Assembly (NCBI GenBank): GCA_041649755.1 | Contig: JBAZMK010000005.1 | Coordinates: 17,001 to 81,000 of the forward strand | Source: JAGVXH01 sp041649755 | GTDB taxonomy: Archaea > Nanobdellota > Nanobdellia > Pacearchaeales > GW2011-AR1 | Direction: 5' to 3' | Length of the DNA: 64,000 nucleotides | Shown: one piece after another, positions 1 to 7,844 of the stretch | Layout of the letters: every line of letters starts with the position of its first letter | How positions within the stretch are numbered: the first letter of the stretch is position 1 | Made by a program: the position numbers and the translations under genes | The notes under the pieces: model-generated | Databases searched by the model: none | Seen by the model: the letters and a program-made list of their open reading frames with translations, nothing else | What the model was told of the DNA's origin: nothing

Positions 1-416
1 TCTTCAATCAACTTAACTTTTTCTTCTCGACCAATTGACTTATAAAATTCAAGAGCACATTCTAAGGGTAGAATTGGAACCTCTAATTCACCCCAGTTTA
101 TTATTCTTACCTCATCAAAATAATTTTTATCTCGATCTCCATAGCAATTAATTTCAACTTCAAAACCGTTTATATCGCAAATTAATGAAGGACCTTTTAT
201 CTTATCGCTGTAGAAATCTTTCGTAATTAAATCTTTTAATGCTTCTCTAAAAATCTCAATTCCTTCTTCATTGGTTGTTATATCTAGGTCTCTAATTGAA
301 ACATCAAGACCCTGAATCATAAGATTGGCACTTCCTTCTAATTGCCAGACAGGTTTTTTATCCCTTAGCCTTTCTAGGGTAATTTTTAAAACCTCTCTAA
401 TGTCTTTTTCTTCCAT
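1..416 (-). CDS. Nucleotidyltransferase-fold protein, partial (C-terminus beyond window)
   Basis: I translated 138 codons from an ATG at 416; the frame runs off the left edge. The protein has the start of a nucleotidyltransferase fold: WQLEGSANLMIQG (about residues 24-36) followed by an acidic pair in SIRDLDITTN (about 41-50), resembling the G-S...D-x-D metal site of antibiotic-type or MNT nucleotidyltransferases. A further acidic patch, FEVEINCYGDRD, may supply the third carboxylate. It is the last visible gene of a minus-strand run that begins with a Cys-rich peptide and a radical SAM maturase, 24 bp after the kinase gene. It could nucleotidylate a small molecule or peptide, or be an antitoxin-type MNT; substrate unknown. 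Confidence 0.6.
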   Translation of the reverse strand, partial: MEEKDIREVLKITLERLRDKKPVWQLEGSANLMIQGLDVSIRDLDITTNEEGIEIFREALKDLITKDFYSDKIKGPSLICDINGFEVEINCYGDRDKNYFDEVRIINWGELEVPILPLECALEFYKSIGREEKVKLIE

Positions 417-440
417 AAAGTTATATTGTAAAGAGGTTTA

Positions 441-1175
441 TTAATCTTCTCTAAGGATATCTGCTAATTTCTTCTTAATAGCTTTTTTTTGTTTAAATGT
501 TCCGTCTTCTCTTTTCTCAAAAAGAATATATAATTGGGATGCTCTTGCCATTAACCAACTATTTATGTCTTGAACTATTCCATCATAGCTAAATTTAATG
601 CTTTCTTTATAGTTCGAAATAATTTCTTCTTTTTTCTCTGGACTTGAAATTATTATTGAGGCAACATCTCTTGCAGGATGCCCCAAACCTCCAAGTTCAA
701 AATCAAAGTAATAATTCTGTCCTTTAAAAGTCACCATGTTTTTTTGTTGTAAATCTCCGTGAAGAAGAGTCTTTAGTTCACGATTGAGTCTAACCTCCGA
801 AAGTTTTCTTTTAACAAGTGAGCTCAACCCATGAAATAAATTAAGATTTTCAAAAACATAAGAAGAGACTTCACGAATATCATGGTGAATAAAAATTTTA
901 TTATCTAAAGGATTCTCAAGAAAATAAGAATGAACTTTTGCCCATTCTCTAACTGCAAGACCCACGTCTTTTTTTCCAGTTTCAATAAAAGATGTTTGGA
1001 GTTCTAATCCGTCAACACGATATATTTGTGGAGTTCTAACCAAAGGAATTCTCTGGAATAAATCATAAAAGAATTCCTCCCTCTTTAAGAAAATAGGCTT
1101 CTGATGTGTCTTTGAAACAACTTTACTTCCATCAACTTCATAAATTCTCGAGGTATTTCTATTTAATTCTTCCAT
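441..1175 (-). CDS. APH-family small-molecule kinase
   Basis: This 244-aa protein is an aminoglycoside-phosphotransferase/choline-kinase-fold enzyme. The catalytic loop reads LLHGDLQQKN (about residues 137-146, Brenner HGDxxxxN) and the metal-binding motif is YYFDFE (about 155-160). The N-terminal lobe is short (KVVSKTH may hold the ATP-binding lysine), so it is slightly smaller than typical APH enzymes of 260-300 aa. Its start overlaps the end of the upstream gene by 17 bp, so it is probably translationally coupled in the precursor/radical SAM operon. By family it phosphorylates a hydroxyl group of a small molecule; here it may modify the peptide product or give self-protection, which is inference. 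Confidence 0.75.
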   Translation of the reverse strand: MEELNRNTSRIYEVDGSKVVSKTHQKPIFLKREEFFYDLFQRIPLVRTPQIYRVDGLELQTSFIETGKKDVGLAVREWAKVHSYFLENPLDNKIFIHHDIREVSSYVFENLNLFHGLSSLVKRKLSEVRLNRELKTLLHGDLQQKNMVTFKGQNYYFDFELGGLGHPARDVASIIISSPEKKEEIISNYKESIKFSYDGIVQDINSWLMARASQLYILFEKREDGTFKQKKAIKKKLADILRED

Positions 1176-2049
1176 TTTCTTCTGTTAATAAAATAACTGA
1201 ATCTTGTTTGTCTTCTTTTCCTGGAACAATTGATTTGAATCTTCTTTCCAGGTAGTTGAAACCAAATCTTCTAAAAGTTTCTTGTCTTAGTTCACTTCTA
1301 TTAATCAACTTTCTATTTTCACTAAAACCTTCTCTTGTATCATAAACATATGCTGCACAAATAATTCCTCCAAGAGTTAAATGCTTTCTTAAAGGAACGA
1401 GAATCTCCTCACAGAAAGAATCTAAATAATTAGTTTCTCCAGGAAATAGATCTTGAGAATAATCCGCCAAGTTAGAAAGAAGGATGACCTCAAAATTATC
1501 TTCTAACTTAGAAGTCAGATCTCTAACATCTGAATTAATTAATTTAACTCTTCCATTTCTAATATTAATCCGGGTTCTAATATAATTAAAATCGGAATGC
1601 AAATAAAGATTGCAAACAGTTCTTAATTCATTTATATCAAACCTCTTATTAAATAACTTAGATTGTCTTATTTGTCTACCATCTTTTTTATATTTCTTAT
1701 AGAGACTATCAAAAAAACTTACGCACTCTTCAGACAAGTTTCTTTTTAAACCCTCATAAATTCTGTGGTCCATCGTTCTTTTGCTTCCTGTAAAAAAATA
1801 ATCTTTAAAATCTCTTATATCTAAATGCTGTAAAGCTTTAATCTTTAATTCGGCGAATAATAAAGCAAGACGATTTATATCAAAACCAACAACACTTTTA
1901 GCTCCAAAAAAGAAAGGATTGATTACGTGGTCTCCAGAGCCAATAACAGTCAACACATTTTTCCCTTCAAAACCTAACTCTCCCATATATTCTGCGAGAT
2001 TTTCTGTTGTAAAAGGGTATACTTTAGATCTTTCTCCAAATGAAGGCAT
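1159..2049 (-). CDS. DUF3419/BtaA-like SAM-dependent enzyme (possible 3-amino-3-carboxypropyl transferase)
   Basis: The 296-aa protein opens with a Rossmann SAM-binding region: VLTVIGSGDHVINPFFFGAK (about residues 33-52), then VVGFDINRLALLFAELKIKA (about 53-72) and DFKDYFF. The order glycine loop, D-x-N, E-L-K and D-F is what I recall for the DUF3419/BtaA group, which moves the aminocarboxypropyl group of SAM rather than methyl. A second acidic stretch, VILLSNLADY, lies near residue 190. It sits between a methyltransferase and an APH-like kinase, 1 bp from the former and overlapping the latter. Ordinary methyltransferase activity remains possible, and the assignment rests on motif resemblance only. 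Confidence 0.55.
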   Translation of the reverse strand: MPSFGERSKVYPFTTENLAEYMGELGFEGKNVLTVIGSGDHVINPFFFGAKSVVGFDINRLALLFAELKIKALQHLDIRDFKDYFFTGSKRTMDHRIYEGLKRNLSEECVSFFDSLYKKYKKDGRQIRQSKLFNKRFDINELRTVCNLYLHSDFNYIRTRINIRNGRVKLINSDVRDLTSKLEDNFEVILLSNLADYSQDLFPGETNYLDSFCEEILVPLRKHLTLGGIICAAYVYDTREGFSENRKLINRSELRQETFRRFGFNYLERRFKSIVPGKEDKQDSVILLTEENGRIK

Positions 2050-2050
2050 T

Positions 2051-2551
2051 TTAAATTTTTTTGGCTAGAAAAATAATTATCTTATGTTGGTGCATATCTT
2101 CCCCATGTTTCTTAGATAAACAATCGTGATTATGGATTATTTCCCAGCCAAAGTACAATTTATTTAATTCCTCTTTGTTTGGATAAAAATGAATTTTGTC
2201 ATTCGATTCTTCTTGTGACATACAAATTAAAAAGTGGAATCCTCCTAAAATAGTGTTTTCCTGCATTTTTCTAATTAGGTTAGAAGCTTCTTTAATTTCA
2301 AAAAAATGCAAAATTCCAGATCCAATAATTAAATCATATTTAGTTTCAAACTTAAATTTAGAAAGGTCTTGTTGAATAAATTTAAAATTCTCGGGTTGCT
2401 CTGCTATCCTTTCTTTATCCACCCCTGTAACACTAATTCCTTTTTCAATAAATATTTTAGAAAACTTACAGTTACCACAGCCTAAATCTAGAACCTTTGA
2501 AGGATCTAGCTGTTTTATAATATCAACGATTATTGGTTTGGCTGGTTGCAT
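2051..2551 (-). CDS. Class I SAM-dependent methyltransferase
   Basis: A compact 166-aa methyltransferase. Motif I is KVLDLGCGNCKFSKIFIEKG (about residues 19-38), an acidic ribose-binding residue follows in VTGVDKERI, and YDLIIGSGILHFFE (about 70-83) is motif IV. It lacks any recognisable substrate-binding extension. The start lies 29 bp inside the end of the radical SAM gene, so the two are translationally coupled. In this context it may methylate the modified peptide or a small intermediate; nothing in the sequence fixes the target. Confidence 0.75.
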   Translation of the reverse strand: MQPAKPIIVDIIKQLDPSKVLDLGCGNCKFSKIFIEKGISVTGVDKERIAEQPENFKFIQQDLSKFKFETKYDLIIGSGILHFFEIKEASNLIRKMQENTILGGFHFLICMSQEESNDKIHFYPNKEELNKLYFGWEIIHNHDCLSKKHGEDMHQHKIIIFLAKKI

Positions 2552-3629
2552 TTTCTATATACCTATCCTTTAGATCAGAAGGTTTAACTAAGTTTCTAAA
2601 ACACATAGGATCCTTTGCCATGTAATCTCCAGTTGTCGCATAAGCTATAGCTCTGCATCCCTTGCAATGAGAAACATATTCACATCCAGTATCTTTTTTT
2701 AATTTTTTTAAATCCCTTAAATTATGCATTACTTCCTTTTCAGTTATAAGGCTGACCAGCCCCTCACTAATGTGACCTATCTCAATGGGAAGTCTTCTAC
2801 ATGGATAAACTCTCCCATTAGACAGAACTGAAATTCCGGAATACCCTGCACCACATCCTCCTAAAAATTTTCCAGTATCCCTTGAAGTTCTTTTCAAAGG
2901 GTCATCACAATGCATTAAGTGCCATAATACTTCTGTTTCTAGCAATCTTATTTTCCCTTCGTATTTCTCTTCTAATTTTCTTTGATCACCATATATTTGG
3001 TATAAACCTTCTGCATCAATAAACTCCGGATCTCTTAGCCCTAAATCTTTTCTTGGGACGTAAGACTGTATTCCAAAAACATCTGCTCCTGCATCGATAG
3101 AATCTTTTATTGCCTGTTCAATGTGATTTTTATTTGATTGCATCGCAGTAAAAGAAATTGTTACTCCAATCCCCACATCTCTACAATTTGCTATGCCTTC
3201 CATAGCCTTATCAAAAGCATAGTGTCTTTGTCTAACTTGGTTATGTCTTTCCTTGTCTCCATCAATAGAGATTTGTACTCTTTTAATTCCTCTTTCTTTT
3301 AAGGCTCTAGCTTTATCAGGAGTTATGAGAGTTCCATTTGTCAAAAGTTTTGTTGGAACTTGGAATCTTTGGGTATATTCTAATATATCTAATAGATCTT
3401 TTCTCAAAAGAGGTTCGCCTCCAGAAATATTAAATCTAGGAATCATTGACCACCTTTGTGTTGTTCTAACAAGATCGTCTATCATTCCAGTAACTTCGCT
3501 AAACCCCATTAAACAAGATTCTTCTTGCTTATGTTCTTCTTGCCCTTCTCTAGTATGATAACAATGCTTACACCTAAGATTGCAGTCATTCGTAGAGTCC
3601 CATTGAATGAATATTTGTTTTTTCGTCAT
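2523..3629 (-). CDS. Radical SAM/SPASM peptide maturase
   Basis: This 368-aa enzyme carries the radical SAM signature C16-x3-C20-x2-C23 (DCNLRCKHCY) very near the N-terminus, ISGGEPLL (the GGEP SAM-binding motif) and a C-terminal SPASM region with repeated cysteines (GCGAGYSG, VYPCRRLP, CEYVSHCKGC, DPMCFRN) for auxiliary Fe-S clusters. SPASM proteins of this layout typically modify ribosomal peptides (thioether, C-C or epimerisation chemistry) or act as sulfatase maturases. A 53-aa peptide with a C-x3-C-x2-C-x2-C cluster is encoded 48 bp upstream on the same strand, which favours peptide modification. No separate RiPP recognition domain is obvious in this protein or beside it. Confidence 0.85.
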   Translation of the reverse strand: MTKKQIFIQWDSTNDCNLRCKHCYHTREGQEEHKQEESCLMGFSEVTGMIDDLVRTTQRWSMIPRFNISGGEPLLRKDLLDILEYTQRFQVPTKLLTNGTLITPDKARALKERGIKRVQISIDGDKERHNQVRQRHYAFDKAMEGIANCRDVGIGVTISFTAMQSNKNHIEQAIKDSIDAGADVFGIQSYVPRKDLGLRDPEFIDAEGLYQIYGDQRKLEEKYEGKIRLLETEVLWHLMHCDDPLKRTSRDTGKFLGGCGAGYSGISVLSNGRVYPCRRLPIEIGHISEGLVSLITEKEVMHNLRDLKKLKKDTGCEYVSHCKGCRAIAYATTGDYMAKDPMCFRNLVKPSDLKDRYIENATSQTNNR

Positions 3630-3677
3630 ATTAAATTTACCAATACATCACTCTCCTTGAAATATCAGTAAAGAAAA

Positions 3678-3839
3678 TTAATCCCTTGGAAGATAATCAT
3701 TCCCATCACAACTAACGCAGTCTTGGCATCCTGAAACACAAGTATACCCTTCTTGTCTAACTTCAGGCATCATGCTTTCAAGAAAGTCTATTTCTTCAGG
3801 TGTTTTCTCAACCACATCTTGTAAACATCCATTTACCAT
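3678..3839 (-). CDS. Cys-rich RiPP precursor candidate (53 aa)
   Basis: This short gene starts with ATG at 3839 and ends with TAA at 3678. The first ~32 residues are acidic and leader-like (EKTPEEIDFLESMMPEVRQE). The C-terminal third contains CVSGCQDCVSCDG, four cysteines at residues 34, 38, 41 and 44, with one more Cys at residue 5. A TATA-like element lies ~25 bp upstream, so the transcript is probably leaderless, and the radical SAM/SPASM gene follows directly. That arrangement is typical of thioether-bridged peptide systems. Alternatively it could be a tiny metal-binding protein. The product family is not one I recognise. Confidence 0.65.
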   Translation of the reverse strand: MVNGCLQDVVEKTPEEIDFLESMMPEVRQEGYTCVSGCQDCVSCDGNDYLPRD

Positions 3840-3858
3840 AAATTATAGAGTTAAATAA

Positions 3859-3869
3859 GGTATATAAAG
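3859..3869 (-). promoter_or_regulatory. TATA-box promoter of the precursor/radical SAM operon
   Basis: On the minus strand the element reads CTTTATATACC, 20-30 bp before the ATG at 3839. That is the spacing expected for an archaeal TATA box feeding a leaderless mRNA. No Shine-Dalgarno sequence is seen before this start. Confidence 0.5.
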
Positions 3870-3915
3870 ATTATTATGATCTAAAATAACTTTAATTCTT
3901 TCTAATATTAAAAGT

Positions 3916-4335
3916 TCACTTAAACAACTCTAAACATTCATCTCTCAAAAATCCGCCTTCAATTTTTATTTTATTTCCGCCGTGCTTATTCAATTTCTTG
4001 TCGGTTATATCTATTTCTTTAAAGCCGTGTTTTATAGCGTCTTTGTTGCTTGCCCCGAAAACAATTTTATCGACGTCGGTTACCCAAGCCATATAGAAAC
4101 ACATCGGACAAGGCTCGCAGGTCGTGTAAAGCGTATACCCTTTTAGATTATTCTTTCCTATCTTGTCGGTCGCCCTAATAATCGCCTCAGTCTCAGCATG
4201 ATAACGAACATCCCCGACAGGTCTTTTCCCCGCCCTAGAAATTATCGCATCCCCCTTAACAATAACTGCCCCAAAATGATGCCCATGCTTCTTAGCGTCC
4301 TTAATCGCCTCCCGCATAAAATCCTCTTTTTTCAT
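3916..4335 (-). CDS. Nucleoside/guanine deaminase-like zinc hydrolase
   Basis: The 139-aa protein belongs to the cytidine/deoxycytidylate deaminase fold. It has HAETEAI (zinc ligand His and catalytic Glu, about residues 46-52) and CEPCPMC (the two Cys ligands, about 73-79). The tail FGASNKDAIKHGFKE resembles guanine deaminases and tRNA-adenosine-deaminase-like proteins more than cytidine deaminases. It is a single-domain enzyme of normal length with its own upstream AT-rich promoter region. It probably deaminates a free purine base or nucleoside in the cytoplasm; the exact substrate cannot be read from motifs. Confidence 0.8.
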   Translation of the reverse strand: MKKEDFMREAIKDAKKHGHHFGAVIVKGDAIISRAGKRPVGDVRYHAETEAIIRATDKIGKNNLKGYTLYTTCEPCPMCFYMAWVTDVDKIVFGASNKDAIKHGFKEIDITDKKLNKHGGNKIKIEGGFLRDECLELFK

Positions 4336-4386
4336 AAATTTTTCTAATTAAACAACTATTTAAATTTAGAGATTGTACAATAAGTT

Positions 4387-4833
4387 ATGACAATAAACTA
4401 CACTCCCGGAGATTTAATCGACCACCACGCAGTCTCAGCAGTTATTAAGAATAGCGAGGGAGATATCCTAATGCAAGATCACGTTAAGTATGGTTTTTGG
4501 ACAATTCCAATCGGAAAGGCGGAACCTAATCAAGATCCAATTGAAGCAATAAAACAGGAAGCTTTCGAAGAATGCAATTTAATGATTAAAGAACTAAAAG
4601 AAATCGCATACAAGGAAGTCGAATACGAAAGAAATGAAAACAATATTAAAGCATTCACCCACGTATACGAAATTATCTCTTATTCAGGAGAACTACAAAA
4701 CAAAGAACCTCATAAACATAACGAACAGAAATTTATGTCTTTAGAAGAAATAAAAAAGATACCTTATCTATCAGACTCTACGATTTTCTTTTTAGAGAGT
4801 TTAGGTTTTAAGAGGGATGCGAGGTTGGATTAA
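4387..4833 (+). CDS. Nudix hydrolase-like protein with degenerate box
   Basis: The 148-aa protein has a Nudix box beginning GKAEPNQDPIEAIKQEAFEE (about residues 38-57). The three metal-binding glutamates of the E-x2-EE part are kept, but the first Glu of the consensus is Gln and the Arg of REUxEE is Gln, so activity may be altered. It is divergent from the deaminase gene, sharing a ~50-bp intergenic region. Family members cleave nucleoside diphosphates linked to another group; a nucleotide-sanitation role beside a base deaminase is plausible. Confidence 0.75.
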   Translation: MTINYTPGDLIDHHAVSAVIKNSEGDILMQDHVKYGFWTIPIGKAEPNQDPIEAIKQEAFEECNLMIKELKEIAYKEVEYERNENNIKAFTHVYEIISYSGELQNKEPHKHNEQKFMSLEEIKKIPYLSDSTIFFLESLGFKRDARLD

Positions 4834-4862
4834 TTTTATAAGTCTCAAAACTATCCAATTCT

Positions 4863-5591
4863 ATGACATGCTATTCCCACTCCCGTCTCTCAACTTACGA
4901 AACCTGCCCCTATAAATACAAGCTTCAATATATTGATAGAATAAAAGTAGATGTTCCAACGACAATTGAGGCGTTTATGGGAGATTTGGTGCACCAGACT
5001 CTCGAAAAGCTATACAAGGACAAAAAGTTCAAGAAAGTCGTTTCTAAGGCCACGTTGCTTAAATTTTATAAGGATTTGTGGGCGAAGGAGTATTCTGAAG
5101 ATATTCTAGTGGCCAAGGCTGACCAAGGGATAACTTCAGAGAATTATCGAAAAATGGGCCTTAAATTTATTGAAGATTATTATGATAAATACAAGCCGTT
5201 TAACCAATTGACTATTTTAGGACTTGAAACTCAAGACCGGATGACCTTGCCGGATGGAAACCAATGGCACGTTAGAATCGATAAGTTAGCTTGTGACCAA
5301 GAAGGTAATTATTACGTTTGCGATTATAAGACAAATGCTCGAATGAAGGATCAAGAGGAAGCCGATGCGGACAGACAACTTGCACTTTATTCGATTTGGG
5401 TTAAAGATAAATTCAAGGATGCAAAATCTGTTAAATTAGTTTGGCATATGTTGGCTTTCAATAAGGATGCGGTTTCAGAGAGGACGGACGAGGAGTTGGA
5501 GAAATTGCAACAAGATGTTTGTGATAAGATTAAAGAGATTGAGTCGGCGACAGAATTTCCTAGAAATCAAACGGTTTATCAGGCTTCGTAG
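4863..5591 (+). CDS. PD-(D/E)XK nuclease (RecB/Cas4-like), probably C-terminally truncated
   Basis: The N-terminus SHSRLSTYETCPYKYKLQYI (about residues 5-24) is the typical opening of PDDEXK_1/RecB-type nucleases. The active site follows: GDLVHQTLE (His), RIDKLACDQEGNYYVCDYKT (D...D-Y-K) and QLALYSIW (motif QxxxY). Relatives normally end in a Cys-x2-Cys zinc/Fe-S segment after F-P-R-N-P; here the frame stops at FPRNQTVYQAS without the cysteines. The loss falls where a truncated, oppositely oriented ATPase gene abuts it, so both look broken by one rearrangement. No cas genes or repeats are nearby, so a Cas4 role is unsupported. Confidence 0.7.
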   Translation: MTCYSHSRLSTYETCPYKYKLQYIDRIKVDVPTTIEAFMGDLVHQTLEKLYKDKKFKKVVSKATLLKFYKDLWAKEYSEDILVAKADQGITSENYRKMGLKFIEDYYDKYKPFNQLTILGLETQDRMTLPDGNQWHVRIDKLACDQEGNYYVCDYKTNARMKDQEEADADRQLALYSIWVKDKFKDAKSVKLVWHMLAFNKDAVSERTDEELEKLQQDVCDKIKEIESATEFPRNQTVYQAS

Positions 5592-6260
5592 CGTCATTTT
5601 CTCTAGACTAATAGCCGTTTCCTCCATTCTCTCCAAAACCTCTAACACGTCGCCTAAGATCGGTGGTTGATTCTTCCAGCTTTTCTTCTCATTCATATAA
5701 ATGTCCCTTCGCTCGTATGCTTCAGTCAATGCCTGATCAATAAAAGACTTCTGCGGTTCTGTCAAATTCCCAAGCATTACTGGCATCAAATCCATCAAAG
5801 AAAGTCGCTTCTCGGCATAATCGTGTCCCATCAAATCAAGAGGATTAATAATAGTCTTAGAAGTCCTAGACAAATCTATCCTCTGACCTTTAAACTTTTC
5901 AACTAAGCCCTTATATTCACTTTGTGGGTCAATTACAATAACTTTCGTACCATTGAGCAGATGTCTCGTGATAAATAATTTAGTCATATAGCTTTTACCT
6001 GCCCCCGAACTTGCCAAACACATCCCATTTGAATTTGAAAGTTTGAAAATATCCCTAATTATAGGGATATTATTTTTATTTAACCCAAACCAAACGCCAG
6101 TCTCATCAAATTTAAAGAAAGAAGATGTAAAAGGGAAAAAAGCCGAAAGTGCCGAAGTCGTAATATTTCTAGTTGCCCCAAGAAAATCTTTAGCCAAAGG
6201 AAGACAAGACTTAAATCCTTGAATCATTCTAAAATTAGGTTGTCTGGGAATTATTAACAA
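5475..6260 (-). pseudogene. VirB4/TraC-like conjugation ATPase fragment
   Basis: The readable protein (261 codons from a TTG at 6260, with the open frame reaching back to ~6296) matches the central part of VirB4/TraC/HerA-type ATPases. It has PFTSSFFKFDETGVWFGLN, the Walker A stretch CLASSGAGKSYMTKLF (about residues 81-96) and VIVIDPQSEYKGL. Such proteins are usually 600-800 aa. Here the N-terminal domain is missing, and the last ~30 residues are merely antisense to the neighbouring nuclease gene, so Walker B and the C-terminal half are lost. It is a relic of a conjugative or integrative element. Confidence 0.7.
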
Positions 6261-6285
6261 CGCATTAAGTTCCGACTCTATCTTT

Positions 6286-7296
6286 TTAGTTATGTTTTAA
6301 ATAGTCGAGCGTAGTATCAATAATATGTTTCGTTATTAGAACAGCATTAACTCTGTCCGAACTGTCATAAACAGTTTCTTCACATAATTGTATTGCATCA
6401 GCTCCATCAAGAACTGAATTTGTTATATCGGTTATTTCTGAGGGATATGGTCTAGGTCTTGAAATAGAACTCATTAATGTCCCAGTAGAAACCATTCCAA
6501 ACTTTTTGTGTAGATTGCATAATTTCAATATTTGTTTTTGATAAAGCCCCATTTTGCCATAATCTTCGTGAGAAGGTAAATCTCCTCTAGCAATCATAAT
6601 CCCATCACTTACTCTTACTATTCCTTCTAGATTTCTAATTCCTTGAGAGTTTTCTATCTTTCCCATAATAAAAGGTCTTTCTTTTCCAGCAGCCATTATT
6701 CTCTGACGAACATACTCAATATCATCTGGTGATTCAGTAAATGAAATAGCTAACCAGTCTACTTTATGTCGTATTGAATAATCAATTTCATAATCTATCT
6801 TACTCATATTTTTAGAAATAATGTTTCTTCCAGGGATAGCCAATCCTTTTCTAGATGGCAAAGAAACATACGATGTAGGAGAAACCAATAAAATTTCTCT
6901 GTTTTTTTCTTTAACTCTCAAAACAGCTTCTCCATCTCCACAAACAATCTCATCTCCCACTTCACATAAAGAACAAGGTTCTTTATGTCGTAGGGGTAAA
7001 TGCGTTGGATCTTTAGCACGTTCTCCAGAAGAGATCCAATATTCTTTATTAGGATCTAATGGGAATGGATTGGTAAAAAAATCACCAAAGCGAATTTTTT
7101 CGCTTTTTGTATCAATAACAAAAGGAATATGAGGATTATAACTACGAATTCTTTCAAGATTCATTGTTATTTGTGGTTCAAATTCCCTCCAGAATGGAAC
7201 TCTTACCATTCCTGCTCCTGCATCTAATAGATCATATAACCTTTGTTGATCATCTAAATCGCACCCAATAGACGCACTTATTAATACTTTTCTCAT
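6286..7296 (-). CDS. Pyruvate-kinase-like barrel protein without C-terminal domain
   Basis: The 336-aa protein matches the (beta/alpha)8 barrel of pyruvate kinase: VRVPFWREFE near the start, KIENSQGIRN (catalytic Lys and Mg-binding Glu, about residue 218), SDGIMIARGDL (Asp ligand, about 231-241), VSTGTLMSSI and SEITDITNSVLDGADAIQLC (about 281-300). Usual pyruvate kinases are ~470 aa with an allosteric C-terminal domain, which is absent. An unusual Cys pair (CSLCE) lies in the inserted B-domain region. It may be a minimal pyruvate kinase or a repurposed PEP-dependent kinase. It lies among accessory genes rather than glycolytic ones. Confidence 0.75.
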   Translation of the reverse strand: MRKVLISASIGCDLDDQQRLYDLLDAGAGMVRVPFWREFEPQITMNLERIRSYNPHIPFVIDTKSEKIRFGDFFTNPFPLDPNKEYWISSGERAKDPTHLPLRHKEPCSLCEVGDEIVCGDGEAVLRVKEKNREILLVSPTSYVSLPSRKGLAIPGRNIISKNMSKIDYEIDYSIRHKVDWLAISFTESPDDIEYVRQRIMAAGKERPFIMGKIENSQGIRNLEGIVRVSDGIMIARGDLPSHEDYGKMGLYQKQILKLCNLHKKFGMVSTGTLMSSISRPRPYPSEITDITNSVLDGADAIQLCEETVYDSSDRVNAVLITKHIIDTTLDYLKHN

Positions 7297-7385
7297 AATA
7301 ATTTGTTGAAAACTTCGTTTAAATAATTTTTTATTTAAAAAAACTTGTCAGCAAGATTTATAAGTTAGAATTATTAATTTTCTTT

Positions 7386-7841
7386 ATGGCAGAAAAGATA
7401 GGGATTAGGAGCGCAACAGTAACTATAAGGGATGGTAAAGTATTGTTGGTAAATTCAAAATATGATGATGGAGAATATTATCTATTTCCGGGAGGAGGAG
7501 TTGAGTTTGGAGAAACTATTGAAGAGGGAGCAATAAGGGAAACTTTCGAAGAGACTGGATTTAAGGTAAAAATAGAGAAATTAATCCATATAAATGAATT
7601 TATCTATAAGGAAGATTGGAATAAAAGATCTATAACCGCGTTTTTCTTAGCTTCTCCAAAAGAAGAATCTTTAGAAAATATCTCTAATGATAATGGGAAA
7701 ATAAAAACGGTTGAATGGATAGACATATCCAAATTAGAAGACTTAGATATTCGACCGGAGATTCTCTCTAAGATTTTAAAAGAATATAAAGAGGATTTAA
7801 ATAAAATTGTTTCAAGCTATAGCGTTGATTTTAAAGAGTAA
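7386..7841 (+). CDS. Nudix hydrolase
   Basis: The 151-aa protein holds a complete Nudix box, GVEFGETIEEGAIRETFEET followed by G-F (about residues 38-59), matching G-x5-E-x7-REUxEExGU. The preceding YYLFPGGG is the usual substrate-side strand. The gene is followed after 3 bp by a HAD phosphatase on the same strand, so the pair is probably one transcript for processing nucleotide or phosphate metabolites. Substrate not determinable. Confidence 0.85.
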   Translation: MAEKIGIRSATVTIRDGKVLLVNSKYDDGEYYLFPGGGVEFGETIEEGAIRETFEETGFKVKIEKLIHINEFIYKEDWNKRSITAFFLASPKEESLENISNDNGKIKTVEWIDISKLEDLDIRPEILSKILKEYKEDLNKIVSSYSVDFKE

Positions 7842-7844
7842 ATT

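Noticed and set aside
4863..5591. Cas4 of a CRISPR-Cas system
   Set aside because: No repeats, spacers or other cas genes are present and the zinc/Fe-S cysteines are missing; kept as a generic PD-(D/E)XK nuclease.
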